64,000 nucleotides of DNA from Polynucleobacter sp. AP-Jannik-300A-C4 (GCF_018688335.1 NZ_CP061316.1:1674001-1738000); one strand, 5' to 3'. Counted from the first letter of the stretch, positions 11,050 through 24,878 are shown. Translations and numbers: made by a program. Notes: generated by a model from the sequence alone, not told the origin.

Positions 11050-12909
11050 ATGAATCGCTATCCCCTCTGGAAATACATAGTCATCCTATTTGCTTTGCTA
11101 ATTGGAGGACTATATTCATTACCTAATTTCTACGGAGAGGCTCCAGCGGTTCAAGTCTCGTCCGCCAAGCCAACCACTAAGGTTGATTTGGCGACACAGT
11201 CTCGAGTCGAAAAGATTCTGACTGAAGACAACATTAGCAATACCGGCATCTTCTTTGAATCCACAGGCAATGTAGGTTCAATCAAAATTCGCTTCAACAA
11301 TACCGATATTCAATTGCTTGCGCGTGACTTGCTGCAACAGAAATTGAATATTGATCAAAATGATCCCAATTTCACAGTTGCATTAAACCTACTCTCCAAT
11401 ACACCGAGTTGGCTCAATGCACTTAATGCATTACCAATGCCTTTAGGTCTGGACTTGCGTGGTGGCGTTTACTTCTTGCTACAAGTCGATATGAAGGGCG
11501 CAGTTCAAAAGAAAGTAACTTCTTTAGCCACTGATATTCGTAGTCAGTTGCGTGACAAATCAATTCGTCAACAAGGGATTGAACGCGGTCAAGACAGTAT
11601 TACCTTAACTTTTGGTAGCACTGAGGATGCTGAAAGAGCACGTTCAGTTTTGATGGCTAGTCAGCCTGATCTGACCTGGCAGATTAAGCCTACAGGGCTA
11701 TCACCAAAACTCGTAGGCGAATTTAAGCCAACCTCCTTAAAAGAAATCCAAGATAGCGCAGTAAAACAGAATATCGTGACGCTCAATAAGCGCGTCAATG
11801 AATTGGCTGTAAAAGAGCCAGTCATTCAGCAACAAGGTGCAGAGCGTATTGTGGTTCAGCTACCAGGCGTTCAAGATACAGCTCGTGCCAAAGACATCAT
11901 TGGTCGCACAGCAACACTGGAGTCCAGATTAGCCGATCCCATCGTCTCTACGATTGCGATTGGCGAGACCCCTCCCCCAGGCATGGATGTTTTCCGCTTT
12001 GGCGAAAACCGTCAAGGCGTATTCAAAAAATCGGTGATCTTTAGTGGCGATCGCATTACGGATGCAAGCGCAGGCTTTGATCAAAACCAACGCCCTGCAG
12101 TGAACATTTCTTTAGATGCGGCTGGTGGTCGCGTAATGCAAGAAGTAACCCGTGAAAACATTGGCAAGCCGATGGGCATGATCTTGTTTGAAAAAGGCAA
12201 AGGTGAGGTTCTCACAATTGCCACCATTCAAAGTGAGTTTGGCTCCAAGTTTCAGATTACTGGTCAACCAACTACTGAGAGTGCGAATGATTTGGCGCTC
12301 TTATTGCGCGCGGGCTCCTTAGCAGCCCCAATGGAAATCATTGAAGAGCGCACAATCGGACCAAGCCTTGGTGCTGAAAATATTGAGAAAGGGTTTAAAT
12401 CTCTCATCATTGGTTTTGCAGCAATCGCTATTTTCATGATTGCCTACTACCTGTTGTTTGGTACTTTCTCAGTTGTGGCACTAGCAGTGAACTTATTACT
12501 CTTAATCTCCGTTTTATCCATGTTGCAAGCCACCTTAACCTTGCCAGGAATTGCTGCGATGGCATTGGCGCTAGGTATGGCGATTGACTCCAACGTATTA
12601 ATCAACGAGCGTATTCGTGAGGAGCTACGCAATGGCGCAGCCCCGCAAACAGCTATTGCTATCGGCTTTGATAAAGCCTGGGCAACTATCTTGGATTCAA
12701 ACATCACCACCTTAATTGCCGGTCTTGCATTGCTTACATTTGGCTCTGGCCCAATCAAAGGCTTCGCAGTAGTGCATTGCCTTGGTATTTTGACTTCCAT
12801 GTTTTCAGCGGTCTTTTTCTCACGTGGCCTGGTTAACCTCTGGTACGGCAGAGGTAAAAAAGTTCAGAAACTCGCTATCGGCCAAGTTTGGCGTCCTCAG
12901 GAGAAATAA
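11050..12909 (+). CDS. secD: Protein translocase subunit SecD
   Basis: SecD uses the proton motive force to pull proteins out of the SecYEG channel on the periplasmic side. One N-terminal transmembrane helix is followed by the P1 domain (GLDLRGGVYFLLQVD near residue 135) and five C-terminal helices with LGMAIDSNVLINERIREE. The 619 residues match E. coli SecD. It begins 25 bases after yajC and ends 3 bases before secF. The start MNRYPLWKYIVI is typical of betaproteobacterial SecD. Confidence 0.95.
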   Translation: MNRYPLWKYIVILFALLIGGLYSLPNFYGEAPAVQVSSAKPTTKVDLATQSRVEKILTEDNISNTGIFFESTGNVGSIKIRFNNTDIQLLARDLLQQKLNIDQNDPNFTVALNLLSNTPSWLNALNALPMPLGLDLRGGVYFLLQVDMKGAVQKKVTSLATDIRSQLRDKSIRQQGIERGQDSITLTFGSTEDAERARSVLMASQPDLTWQIKPTGLSPKLVGEFKPTSLKEIQDSAVKQNIVTLNKRVNELAVKEPVIQQQGAERIVVQLPGVQDTARAKDIIGRTATLESRLADPIVSTIAIGETPPPGMDVFRFGENRQGVFKKSVIFSGDRITDASAGFDQNQRPAVNISLDAAGGRVMQEVTRENIGKPMGMILFEKGKGEVLTIATIQSEFGSKFQITGQPTTESANDLALLLRAGSLAAPMEIIEERTIGPSLGAENIEKGFKSLIIGFAAIAIFMIAYYLLFGTFSVVALAVNLLLLISVLSMLQATLTLPGIAAMALALGMAIDSNVLINERIREELRNGAAPQTAIAIGFDKAWATILDSNITTLIAGLALLTFGSGPIKGFAVVHCLGILTSMFSAVFFSRGLVNLWYGRGKKVQKLAIGQVWRPQEK

Positions 12910-12912
12910 GTC

Positions 12913-13887
12913 ATGGAATTTTTCCGGATTAAAAAAGATATTCCCTTCATGCGCCATGCATTGGCGCTCAATGCGGTTTCTCTCATCACCTTCTTAGCCG
13001 CCGTTTTCTTCCTCTGGCATAACGGCCTCCACCTATCAATTGAATTTACTGGCGGTACGGTTATGGAGGTTACTTATCCACAAACCGCTCCTTTAGATTC
13101 AATTAGATCGAATGTGGAAAAGTTAGGCTATTCAGATACTCAGATTCAGAACTTTGGCAGCTCACGTGATGTGATGATTCGCCTACCACTCCAAAAAGAT
13201 GCTGAAGGAAAAATGATTTCCTCTGCAGATCAAAGCGCAGCAGTGATGCAAGCGCTGGAGCCAGCAACTACTGGAGCGAAGCTACAGCGTGTGGAGTTCG
13301 TAGGCCCCCAAGTAGGCCGTGAACTCGCGATTGATGGATTAATGGCTTTGTTGTTTGTAGTAATTGGCATCGTGGTTTACCTTTCCTTCCGCTTCGAGTG
13401 GAAATTTGCTGTTGCCGGCATCATTGCGAACTTACATGACATCGTCATTATTTTGGGCTTCTTTGCTTTCTTCCAATGGGAATTCTCACTCTCCGTATTG
13501 GCTGCAGTACTCGCCGTGCTGGGTTACTCGGTCAATGAGTCAGTGGTGATCTTTGACCGTATTCGCGAAAACTTCCGTAAGTACCGCAAAATGAATACCC
13601 GCGAAATTATTGATAACGCCATAACCAGCACCATTAGCCGTACCGTGATTACTCACGGCAGTACTGAGATGATGGTCTTGGCAATGTTGATTTTTGGTGG
13701 TCCTACCCTCTTCTACTTTGCCTTAGCGCTGACCATCGGTATTTTGTTCGGTATTTATTCTTCTGTATTCGTTGCTGCAGCTTTAGCAATGTGGCTTGGT
13801 GTTACTCGTGAAGATTTAGTGAAGGGTGACAAGAAGCCGGATGATACTGCTCGCAATGATAATCCTAACTTCGGGGCTCAGGTCTAA
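12913..13887 (+). CDS. secF: Protein translocase subunit SecF
   Basis: SecF is the partner of SecD in proton-driven protein export. It has 324 residues with six predicted membrane helices. The N-terminal SIEFTGGTVMEV is the FTGG signature, and the C-terminal half carries LGYSVNESVVIFDRIREN, the SecF version of the RND helix-4 motif. The spacer of 3 bases after secD implies coupled translation. It converges on waaA with only 28 bases between stops, and no terminator hairpin is evident there. Confidence 0.95.
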   Translation: MEFFRIKKDIPFMRHALALNAVSLITFLAAVFFLWHNGLHLSIEFTGGTVMEVTYPQTAPLDSIRSNVEKLGYSDTQIQNFGSSRDVMIRLPLQKDAEGKMISSADQSAAVMQALEPATTGAKLQRVEFVGPQVGRELAIDGLMALLFVVIGIVVYLSFRFEWKFAVAGIIANLHDIVIILGFFAFFQWEFSLSVLAAVLAVLGYSVNESVVIFDRIRENFRKYRKMNTREIIDNAITSTISRTVITHGSTEMMVLAMLIFGGPTLFYFALALTIGILFGIYSSVFVAAALAMWLGVTREDLVKGDKKPDDTARNDNPNFGAQV

Positions 13888-13915
13888 GTTTGCTACCAAG
13901 CAATTAAAAACGTAG

Positions 13916-16725
<2,810 letters not shown>

Positions 16726-16768
16726 TTAGGGGCAACCCAATTTGGCTGAGATAGCTATACTTAGCTTT

Positions 16769-17383
16769 ATGAAACTCATCGGATCCCTCACTAGCCCATA
16801 CGTACGCAAGGTACGCATTGTTCTCCTGGAAAAAAAGGTTGATGTAGACCTAGAACTGGAAAATGTCTGGGCAGCAGATACCAAAATTGCCCTCAACAAC
16901 CCCTTAGGCAAGATCCCCTGCTTGATTTTGGATGACGGCGAGGCCATTTATGACTCCCGGGTGATTGCGGAGTATGCCGACACCCTTAGTCCTGTTAGCA
17001 AGCTTATTCCAGCTGGTAGCCGTGAGCGGGCAGCAGTTAAGACCTGGGAAGCCCTGGCTGACGGGGTTGAAGATGCAGGAATTTTAGCCCGTTTAGAGGT
17101 GACTTTGCGCCCACTAGAGCAGCAGAGCCCTGAATGGGTCAATCGCCAAATGGGCAAAATCAATGCTGCTTTAGCCCAAATGTCCCGTGCCTTAGGTGAA
17201 AACGCCTGGTGTCACGGCAACCAGATGACTTTGGCTGATATTGCGGTGGGATGTGCACTGGGTTACATGCTCTTTCGCTTCCCAGATGTCACTTGGCAAG
17301 CTCAATACCCCAATCTAGACGCTCTGTATCAAAAGTTAATGCAGAGACCTTCATTTGCTGAAACAGCGCCTCCAGCAGCCTAA
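16769..17383 (+). CDS. Glutathione S-transferase family protein
   Basis: This cytosolic GST of about 204 residues has an N-terminal thioredoxin-like domain (MKLIGSLTSPYVRKVRI; NPLGKIPCLILDDGEAIYDSRVIAEY, the glutathione site) and an all-helical C-terminal domain with TLADIAVGCALGY. The frame extends to an upstream TTG, but the ATG at 16769 matches the family start exactly. The physiological substrate cannot be read from sequence. It stands alone between divergent purB and convergent mnmA. Confidence 0.88.
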   Translation: MKLIGSLTSPYVRKVRIVLLEKKVDVDLELENVWAADTKIALNNPLGKIPCLILDDGEAIYDSRVIAEYADTLSPVSKLIPAGSRERAAVKTWEALADGVEDAGILARLEVTLRPLEQQSPEWVNRQMGKINAALAQMSRALGENAWCHGNQMTLADIAVGCALGYMLFRFPDVTWQAQYPNLDALYQKLMQRPSFAETAPPAA

Positions 17384-17417
17384 TTAAGCAATTACTACTG
17401 AAGTATGTGAGGGGTGC

Positions 17418-18572
17418 TTAGGCGGAAATAATTCCACCACCCAAGCAAATGTCACCGTCATACAGAACGGCAGACTGGCCAGGCGTTACTGCCCACTGAG
17501 CCTCGGGAAAAGCCAGCTCAAAGCTCAAGAGCCCCTCAGAGCCATTGGTAAGAGTGCATGCTGAGTCCGACTGACGATAACGTGTTTTTGCGGAGTACTG
17601 TCCCGGCGTAGGCGCAACCCCGGCAACCCAGCTGGCATCTATTGCTGAGAGCTGATTCGCTAAAAGCCATGGGTGCTCGTGTCCTTGTGCCACATATAGA
17701 GTGTTATTCACTACGTCTTTGCGAGCGACATACCATGCATCGCCATTGCCATCTTGACTACCACCCAAGCCAATACCTTTGCGCTGTCCTAGGGTGAAAA
17801 AGGCAAGCCCCATATGCTCTCCCACCGTTTTGCCTTCAGGGGTTTTAATGGGTCCAGGCGTACGAGGCAAGTAGCGGTTTAAGAACTCACGGAAGGGGCG
17901 TTCGCCAATAAAGCAAATGCCAGTGGAATCTTTTTTGCGCGCATTGTGTAAGCCAATTTGCTCAGCAATCTTGCGCACTTCCGTCTTTGGGATCTCCCCA
18001 AGTGGAAAAAGAACGCTTGCCAATTGCGTTTGGGTTAAGCGATGCAAGAAGTAACTTTGATCCTTGCTGGCATCAAGCGCCTTCAATAATTGCACTTGAC
18101 CACCTTCATGTCGAACCCGTGCATAGTGGCCAGTAGCAATAGCATCTGCACCCAAACTGATGGCATGGTCTAAAAAGGCTTTGAACTTAATTTCTGCATT
18201 GCACAACACATCGGGATTAGGTGTTCTGCCAGCTGCATATTCCCGTAAAAACTCCGCAAAAACGCGCTCCCGGTACTCGGCGGCAAAATTGACTGCCTCA
18301 ACATCAATTCCGATCAGGTCTGCTACGGACACCACATCCAACCAATCCTGGCGGGCAGAGCAATACTCATCATTGTCATCGTCTTCCCAGTTTTTCATGA
18401 AAAGACCAATCACTTCATAGCCTTGCTGCTTGAGCATCCAGGCCGCAACAGACGAATCCACCCCCCCAGACATTCCGATCACGACTTTGGATGGCTTAGA
18501 AGCTGGTATAGCGGAAGAATTGAGGGTGATCATCAAAAAATGCGAGAATTCAATATAAGCTGAAAACCTCAT
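17418..18572 (-). CDS. mnmA: tRNA-specific 2-thiouridylase MnmA
   Basis: MnmA makes the 2-thio group of s2U34 in tRNA Lys, Glu and Gln using ATP and sulfur passed from the cysteine desulfurase relay. The PP-loop [18 protein letters not shown], the first catalytic Cys in [12 protein letters not shown], the second in [17 protein letters not shown], and [11 protein letters not shown] are all present. Two in-frame ATGs are possible. The first, at 18572, has an AAGG ribosome site 8 bases upstream; the second, at 18533, gives a length nearer the family (371 residues) but has no visible ribosome site. It converges with the GST gene. Confidence 0.94.
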   Translation of the reverse strand: MRFSAYIEFSHFLMITLNSSAIPASKPSKVVIGMSGGVDSSVAAWMLKQQGYEVIGLFMKNWEDDDNDEYCSARQDWLDVVSVADLIGIDVEAVNFAAEYRERVFAEFLREYAAGRTPNPDVLCNAEIKFKAFLDHAISLGADAIATGHYARVRHEGGQVQLLKALDASKDQSYFLHRLTQTQLASVLFPLGEIPKTEVRKIAEQIGLHNARKKDSTGICFIGERPFREFLNRYLPRTPGPIKTPEGKTVGEHMGLAFFTLGQRKGIGLGGSQDGNGDAWYVARKDVVNNTLYVAQGHEHPWLLANQLSAIDASWVAGVAPTPGQYSAKTRYRQSDSACTLTNGSEGLLSFELAFPEAQWAVTPGQSAVLYDGDICLGGGIISA

Positions 18573-18710
18573 TGTAGAAGCCTTAATTCAAGTTAGCTCC
18601 AGAGCTAAAGTGAAATAACTCAAAACATAAGGGTATCCATATATATGTGTATTCGCGTATATATACCTAAAATAGATTTTTTTTGAATCATTAGCATTTG
18701 GAGACATGCC

Positions 18711-19841
18711 ATGCGCATAGGAGTACCGCTGGAAATCAGGCCTGGGGAAACTCGGGTAGCCGCCACACCGGAAACCGTTAAGAAGTTGATTGGCCAAGGC
18801 CATACGGTTGTTATTCAAAAGGATGCAGGTGTTACAGCCAGCCAACCCGATTCTGCGTATGAAGCAGTGGGCGCAAGCATTGGTAGCGCAGCTGATGCTT
18901 TTGGCGCAGAGATCGTGCTTAAAGTGCGCGCACCCGAAGCTGCCGAACTCAAGCAAATTAAGTCTGGCAGCGTGCTCCTGGGCATGCTCGATCCATTTGA
19001 TAACGACAATATTGCCGCCATGGCTGCACAGGGGGTCACAGCATTCTCATTAGAGGCTGCTCCCCGTACCACTCGCGCTCAAAGCATGGACGTTCTTTCT
19101 TCGCAAGCTAACATTGCCGGTTACAAAGCGGTGATGGTTGCCGCTAACGAGTATCAGCGCTTTATGCCAATGCTCATGACTGCAGCGGGAACTGTTAAAG
19201 CTGCACGTGTGCTGATCTTGGGTGCAGGTGTTGCCGGCCTCCAAGCAATTGCAACTGCAAAGCGCCTAGGCGCAGTTATCGAAGCATCTGATGTGCGTCC
19301 AGCGGCTAAAGAGCAAATTGAATCTCTCGGCGCTAAGTTTGTTGATGTGCCTTATGAAACTGATGAAGAGCGTGAAATCGCTCAAGGTGTTGGTGGTTAT
19401 GCTCGCCCAATGCCAGAAGCTTGGATGAAGCGTCAGGCAGCACTCGTTGCTGAACGCGCTCAACAAGCTGACATCGTGATTACTACTGCATTGATTCCGG
19501 GTCGTAAGCCACCAGTCTTGTTGCACAGCGATACCGTTGCCAATATGAAACCCGGCTCTATCGTGATCGACCTAGCTGCTGGTCGCGGCGATAACGGTTC
19601 AGGTAATTGCCCTTTGACAGAAGCTGACAAGATTGTTGAAAAAAACGGTGTGAAGATTATTGGTTACACCAATCTTGCTAGCATGGTAGCTGCGGATGCT
19701 TCTGCCTTGTATGCGCGCAACTTGCTCGACTTCATGAAGCTAATTGTTGACGCAGAAGCTAAGTTAGTTATCCCAAGTGATGACGATATCGTTACTGCCT
19801 GTCTCATGTGTCGTGATGGCCAAGCCATCCGTAAAAACTAA
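18711..19841 (+). CDS. pntAA: Transhydrogenase subunit alpha part 1 (NAD(H)-binding)
   Basis: This is the NAD(H)-binding domain I of the proton-translocating transhydrogenase, which drives NADPH formation from NADH. The 376 residues begin MRIGVPLEIRPGETRVA. A Rossmann fold ARVLILGAGVAGLQAIATAKRLG lies near residue 165, and PVLLHSDTVANMKPGSIVIDLAAG marks the C-terminal half. The alpha chain is split in two genes, as in many alpha- and betaproteobacteria, and is followed by pntAB and pntB. A ribosome site (TTGGAG) precedes the ATG. Upstream lies an AT-rich alternating tract at 18638-18666. Confidence 0.94.
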   Translation: MRIGVPLEIRPGETRVAATPETVKKLIGQGHTVVIQKDAGVTASQPDSAYEAVGASIGSAADAFGAEIVLKVRAPEAAELKQIKSGSVLLGMLDPFDNDNIAAMAAQGVTAFSLEAAPRTTRAQSMDVLSSQANIAGYKAVMVAANEYQRFMPMLMTAAGTVKAARVLILGAGVAGLQAIATAKRLGAVIEASDVRPAAKEQIESLGAKFVDVPYETDEEREIAQGVGGYARPMPEAWMKRQAALVAERAQQADIVITTALIPGRKPPVLLHSDTVANMKPGSIVIDLAAGRGDNGSGNCPLTEADKIVEKNGVKIIGYTNLASMVAADASALYARNLLDFMKLIVDAEAKLVIPSDDDIVTACLMCRDGQAIRKN

Positions 19842-19865
19842 TAGAAATCATTCAAAGGAAACATC

Positions 19866-20204
19866 ATGGATCTCGCTGCTTTTCAAAGCATCCTCACAGT
19901 CCAAAACATCACCGTGTTTGTATTGGCCATTTTTGTTGGCTACCACGTGGTTTGGAACGTTACCCCTGCACTCCACACCCCACTCATGGCGGTTACTAAC
20001 GCCATTTCTGGAATCATTATTGTTGGCGCCCTCCTGCAAACCGAAGTGATTGGTGGTGATGAAATTACTCTCACCAGCATCATTGGTGCGGTAGCAGTTT
20101 TCTTAGCCTCAATCAATATTTTTGGTGGCTTTATGGTCACCCGTCGCATGCTGGAGATGTTCAAGAAAAAAGCTCCTAAGGCTGATGCGGCCGGAACTAA
20201 ATAA
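19866..20204 (+). CDS. pntAB: Transhydrogenase subunit alpha part 2 (membrane)
   Basis: A 112-residue membrane protein corresponding to the C-terminal membrane part of E. coli PntA. It has three or four hydrophobic segments, including [18 protein letters not shown] and [22 protein letters not shown], the latter a PntAB hallmark. The tail is Lys-rich. It sits 24 bases after pntAA and 32 bases before pntB and forms the proton channel with PntB. Confidence 0.93.
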   Translation: MDLAAFQSILTVQNITVFVLAIFVGYHVVWNVTPALHTPLMAVTNAISGIIIVGALLQTEVIGGDEITLTSIIGAVAVFLASINIFGGFMVTRRMLEMFKKKAPKADAAGTK

Positions 20205-20236
20205 AACTAGAACAAGATCTTATAGAGACCAAAATA

Positions 20237-21604
20237 ATGTCAAACATAACCGCGATTTCCTATCTCATTTCATCGGTGTTATTCATCCTCGCTCTGCGTG
20301 GATTGTCCTCGCCGACAACTTCACGTCAAGGCAACACCTTCGGTATGATCGGTATGCTTCTTGCCGTCATTACCACCTTCATGATTCCTGACTTTAAGCC
20401 AGTCTTCTCATTGATTATTGGCGCGATTGTTGGTGGTGCCATCATTGGAACCATTGCTGCTAAGCGTGTGCAGATGACTAAGATGCCTGAGCTCGTAGCA
20501 CTCATGCACTCTTTTGTTGGCTTGTCGGCCGTATTGATTGCCATCGCAGCGGTATACAACCCAGCCCATGACCATACTGGCGCGCAAAAGATTGAACTCT
20601 TTATTGGCGCCTTTATTGGGGCAATCACCTTTACTGCCTCAATCATCGCGTTCGGAAAACTTTCAGGCAAGGTTAGCGGTAAGCCAGTGACCTTTGCTGG
20701 ACAACATTTACTAAACCTCGCCCTCGCAATTGGCATGGTTGGTGGCGGTGTCATGTATTTCATGACAGGTAGCCACGAAGCATTCTTGGTGATGTGTGCG
20801 ATTGCCTTAGTATTAGGTGTGACATTGATCATCCCTATCGGTGGCGCAGATATGCCAGTTGTTGTATCCATGCTCAACAGCTACTCTGGTTGGGCGGCGG
20901 CCGGTATTGGTTTCACATTAAATAATCCTGTTTTGATCATCGCTGGTGCTTGTGTAGGCTCATCTGGTGCGATTCTGTCTTACATCATGTGTAAGGCAAT
21001 GAATCGCTCCATCTTGGCAGTCTTGCTTGGTGGCTTTGGCGCCGATGCATCTGCTGGTGGCGCCGATGATGGCGGCCCAAAGAACTACAAAACTGGCTCC
21101 CCAGAAGATGCTGCTTTCCTTATGGAAAATGCAGACACAGTCGTTATCGTTCCTGGATATGGATTGGCAGTTGCCCGCGCCCAGCACGCCCTGAAAGAAT
21201 TAACAGAGAAATTGACCCACCATGGCGTGACCGTGAAGTATGCGATCCACCCAGTGGCAGGCCGTATGCCTGGTCATATGAACGTTCTCTTAGCTGAAGC
21301 AGAAGTTCCATACGATCAAGTATTCGAAATGGAAGACATTAACAGCGACTTTGGTCAGGCTGATGTGGTCTTAGTTCTTGGTGCAAACGATGTGGTGAAT
21401 CCTGCCGCTCGTACACCAGGTAGTCCAATCTTCGGTATGCCGATCTTGGAAGCATTCAAAGCTAAAACGATCATCGTAAACAAGCGCTCCATGGCTGCAG
21501 GTTATGCAGGCCTTGATAACGAACTCTTCTACATGGACAAAACCATGATGGTCTTCGGCGATGCGAAGAAAGTGGTTGAAGATATGGTGAAGTCAGTTTC
21601 TTAA
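20237..21604 (+). CDS. pntB: Transhydrogenase subunit beta
   Basis: PntB has an N-terminal half of about nine membrane helices and a C-terminal NADP(H)-binding domain III. Domain III shows VVIVPGYGLAVARAQHA near residue 300, YAIHPVAGRMPGHMNVLLAEA and VLGANDVVNPAA. At 455 residues it is the usual length. It ends 33 bases before a strong hairpin terminator (21637-21658) that closes the pnt operon. Confidence 0.95.
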   Translation: MSNITAISYLISSVLFILALRGLSSPTTSRQGNTFGMIGMLLAVITTFMIPDFKPVFSLIIGAIVGGAIIGTIAAKRVQMTKMPELVALMHSFVGLSAVLIAIAAVYNPAHDHTGAQKIELFIGAFIGAITFTASIIAFGKLSGKVSGKPVTFAGQHLLNLALAIGMVGGGVMYFMTGSHEAFLVMCAIALVLGVTLIIPIGGADMPVVVSMLNSYSGWAAAGIGFTLNNPVLIIAGACVGSSGAILSYIMCKAMNRSILAVLLGGFGADASAGGADDGGPKNYKTGSPEDAAFLMENADTVVIVPGYGLAVARAQHALKELTEKLTHHGVTVKYAIHPVAGRMPGHMNVLLAEAEVPYDQVFEMEDINSDFGQADVVLVLGANDVVNPAARTPGSPIFGMPILEAFKAKTIIVNKRSMAAGYAGLDNELFYMDKTMMVFGDAKKVVEDMVKSVS

Positions 21605-21636
21605 AGACCAAACCAAGTAGCATTAAATAATAAATG

Positions 21637-21658
21637 ACCGCCTTCGGGCGGTTTTTTA
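21637..21658 (+). terminator. Rho-independent terminator of pnt operon
   Basis: A six-base-pair GC-rich stem (ACCGCC/GGCGGT) with a TTCG tetraloop is followed by six T residues. It lies just after pntB. Confidence 0.92.
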
Positions 21659-21691
21659 TTGCCTCAGAATCCTGCTTTTACCATCACCAAT

Positions 21692-21726
21692 AAAAAAAAC
21701 GCCCGGTCTTTTGAACCAGGCGTTTT
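21692..21726 (-). terminator. Rho-independent terminator of groSL
   Basis: Read on the minus strand, the stem pairs AACGCC-GGT with ACC-GGCGTT around a short loop (one internal mismatch). It is followed by a run of eight T residues. It lies about 40 bases past the groL stop. Confidence 0.88.
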
Positions 21727-21763
21727 AGTTTCTACAGCCAGATAGCTGAGGAAATTACGGCTA

Positions 21764-23431
<1,668 letters not shown>

Positions 23432-23442
23432 TTAGGTACCGA

Positions 23443-23733
23443 TTACTTCTGTACAACAGCCATGATGTCTTCTTCGCGCATTACGAGAAGCTCGTCGCTG
23501 CCGACCTTAACTGTTTGACCTGCATATTTGCCAAATAACACGCGATCGCCAACTTTGACGTCTGGTGCATTCAGCTTGCCGCTGTCATCACGTTTGCCTG
23601 GGCCAACTGCCAATACTTCACCTTGGTCCGGCTTTTCAGCAGCAGCATCCGGAATAATGATTCCAGAGGCGGTTTTTGATTCTTGATCTAAACGTTTAAT
23701 GATTACGCGATCATGTAAAGGACGCAGATTCAT
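23443..23733 (-). CDS. groS: Co-chaperonin GroES
   Basis: The 96-residue heptameric lid of the GroEL cage. [15 protein letters not shown] at the N-terminus, the mobile loop [15 protein letters not shown] (about residues 21-35) and a C-terminal [17 protein letters not shown] are typical. It is the first gene of the groSL operon. Confidence 0.98.
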   Translation of the reverse strand: MNLRPLHDRVIIKRLDQESKTASGIIIPDAAAEKPDQGEVLAVGPGKRDDSGKLNAPDVKVGDRVLFGKYAGQTVKVGSDELLVMREEDIMAVVQK

Positions 23734-23842
23734 TCCTTCTCCTATGTTAGTAAGTGTTAACTAATTAAAAAACCAATATAAATCAATATGTTGCAGTCTC
23801 TTAACACGAAGGCAACAAGCTTTTCAGCTGAATAAGCCTGTT

Positions 23843-23869
23843 TTAGCACTCGCGTGTAGGGAGTGCTGA
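23843..23869. promoter_or_regulatory. CIRCE operator (HrcA-binding site)
   Basis: The inverted repeat TTAGCACTC-N9-GAGTGCTGA matches the CIRCE consensus (TTAGCACTC-N9-GAGTGCTAA) with one mismatch. It lies 110-136 bases upstream of groS and begins at the edge of the groE -10 box, a good place for HrcA repression. No hrcA gene is in the window. Confidence 0.93.
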
Positions 23870-23898
23870 TTATATAGGTCTGATTCTAGGGATTTCAA
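23869..23898 (-). promoter_or_regulatory. Promoter of groSL
   Basis: On the minus strand TTGAAA (23893-23898) and TATAAT (23869-23874) are separated by 18 bases. The -35 region reads CCTTGAAA, which also resembles the heat-shock sigma-32 -35 box (CTTGAAA), so dual sigma-70/sigma-32 use is possible. The -10 abuts the CIRCE operator. Confidence 0.72.
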
Positions 23899-23917
23899 GG
23901 GCAAATTCACCTTAAAT

Positions 23918-23946
23918 TTCAAAGGGAATCCTGCGCTTTCTATAAT
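23918..23946 (+). promoter_or_regulatory. Candidate promoter of the EAL-RR-kinase operon
   Basis: TTCAAA (23918-23923) and a perfect TATAAT (23941-23946) are spaced 17 bases apart, pointing toward the gene at 24051. The -35 lies in one copy of a direct repeat (ATTTCAAGGG at 23892-23901, ATTTCAAAGGG at 23916-23926). The other copy supplies the -35 of the divergent groE promoter. The predicted leader is about 100 bases. Confidence 0.6.
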
Positions 23947-24050
23947 GCAGGCAGGCAAGTAGGTAGATTCCTACATATAAATAAGCCTTAAGCCCTTACA
24001 GCTCCAATCTGTCCTGCCTAGACTGGCTATTCAATGATTGGAGAATGCTG

Positions 24051-24878
24051 ATGAGCCCGAAATCCCGGCTGTACACGCTTGTAAAGGCTTGGAAGAACAA
24101 ACCCTTCCAAGAAGTGCGCGACGCCTGTGGCCAGCCTTGGCTAGGTCTTAGCGGTGAAGTACTCGAAGAACACCAATCCTGGTCACAGCGACAAGCGATT
24201 AGCAACGAACCCATCTTTAATAGCCAAGGAAGTAAGCTGACAAGCTCTTTATTTAGACCATTACTGACTGCCACCGATACACAACTCCTCAGATTGTTCA
24301 TGGAAGGCTTGGATACGATTACCTACTGGTACCGTAGTGGTCGCTTCATTCCTGGCATCTTGCCTTTGCAAGCGCAACACCTAGCTTCAGCCAACTTCAT
24401 TGATGCTCTCAGCGACCTCATCCTGAACTCACGACTTCCGGTTGGTCTTATCAGCTTGGGTGTGCACAAACTCAAGGATGCCGACTCCATGCATTCCTGC
24501 ATGGAGGGCATATTGAGAATGCGCCGTCTCGGCGTTCTGATTCATCTTCTCGAATTTTCTGGAAGTAGCTCTCAAATCCGGTGGATTGAAGAGATGGAGC
24601 CTGAAGGCATTCATATCGAGATGGGGCAATTCCGTACTAATGGCTTACCAAATGAAATGGTCCTCCTAGGTCAGAAATTTCATAGCCAGATCTACGCCAG
24701 CAATATCACCCTAGTAAAGGATTTAGAAAACGCCATGGCTATGGGATCGCACCACTGCTATGGCGGCCTGATGATGCCACCAGTTAGTCGACATCAAATG
24801 CTACACACGAGCGATAGCCGTATCGCTAAGGCCATTTTTTCGCTGCACCCTCATAAAAACCTAAACGGAGACAAGTAA
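24051..24878 (+). CDS. Degenerate EAL-domain protein, BvgR-like
   Basis: A 275-residue soluble protein whose residues from about 75 to 255 follow the order of an EAL (cyclic-di-GMP phosphodiesterase) barrel: LPLQAQHLASANFIDAL, ILRMRRLGVLIHLLEF (the LGxxxxLDDFG strand), PEGIHIEMGQF (the DxIKID strand) and a final HHCYGGLMMPPVS (the QGYxxxxP turn). The metal- and substrate-binding residues at these places are replaced and the EAL tripeptide is absent, so it is probably catalytically dead. The start at 24051 has GGAG 7 bases upstream; the ATG at 24045 is too close to it. The stop overlaps the response-regulator start (TAATG). BvgR of Bordetella is likewise an EAL-type protein beside bvgAS; orthology is my inference. 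Confidence 0.72.
   Translation: MSPKSRLYTLVKAWKNKPFQEVRDACGQPWLGLSGEVLEEHQSWSQRQAISNEPIFNSQGSKLTSSLFRPLLTATDTQLLRLFMEGLDTITYWYRSGRFIPGILPLQAQHLASANFIDALSDLILNSRLPVGLISLGVHKLKDADSMHSCMEGILRMRRLGVLIHLLEFSGSSSQIRWIEEMEPEGIHIEMGQFRTNGLPNEMVLLGQKFHSQIYASNITLVKDLENAMAMGSHHCYGGLMMPPVSRHQMLHTSDSRIAKAIFSLHPHKNLNGDK

Noticed and set aside
20326..20877. 183-codon open frame on the minus strand inside pntB
   Set aside because: It lies fully inside a well-conserved gene, has no family resemblance, and its methionine- and proline-rich composition is typical of an antisense shadow.
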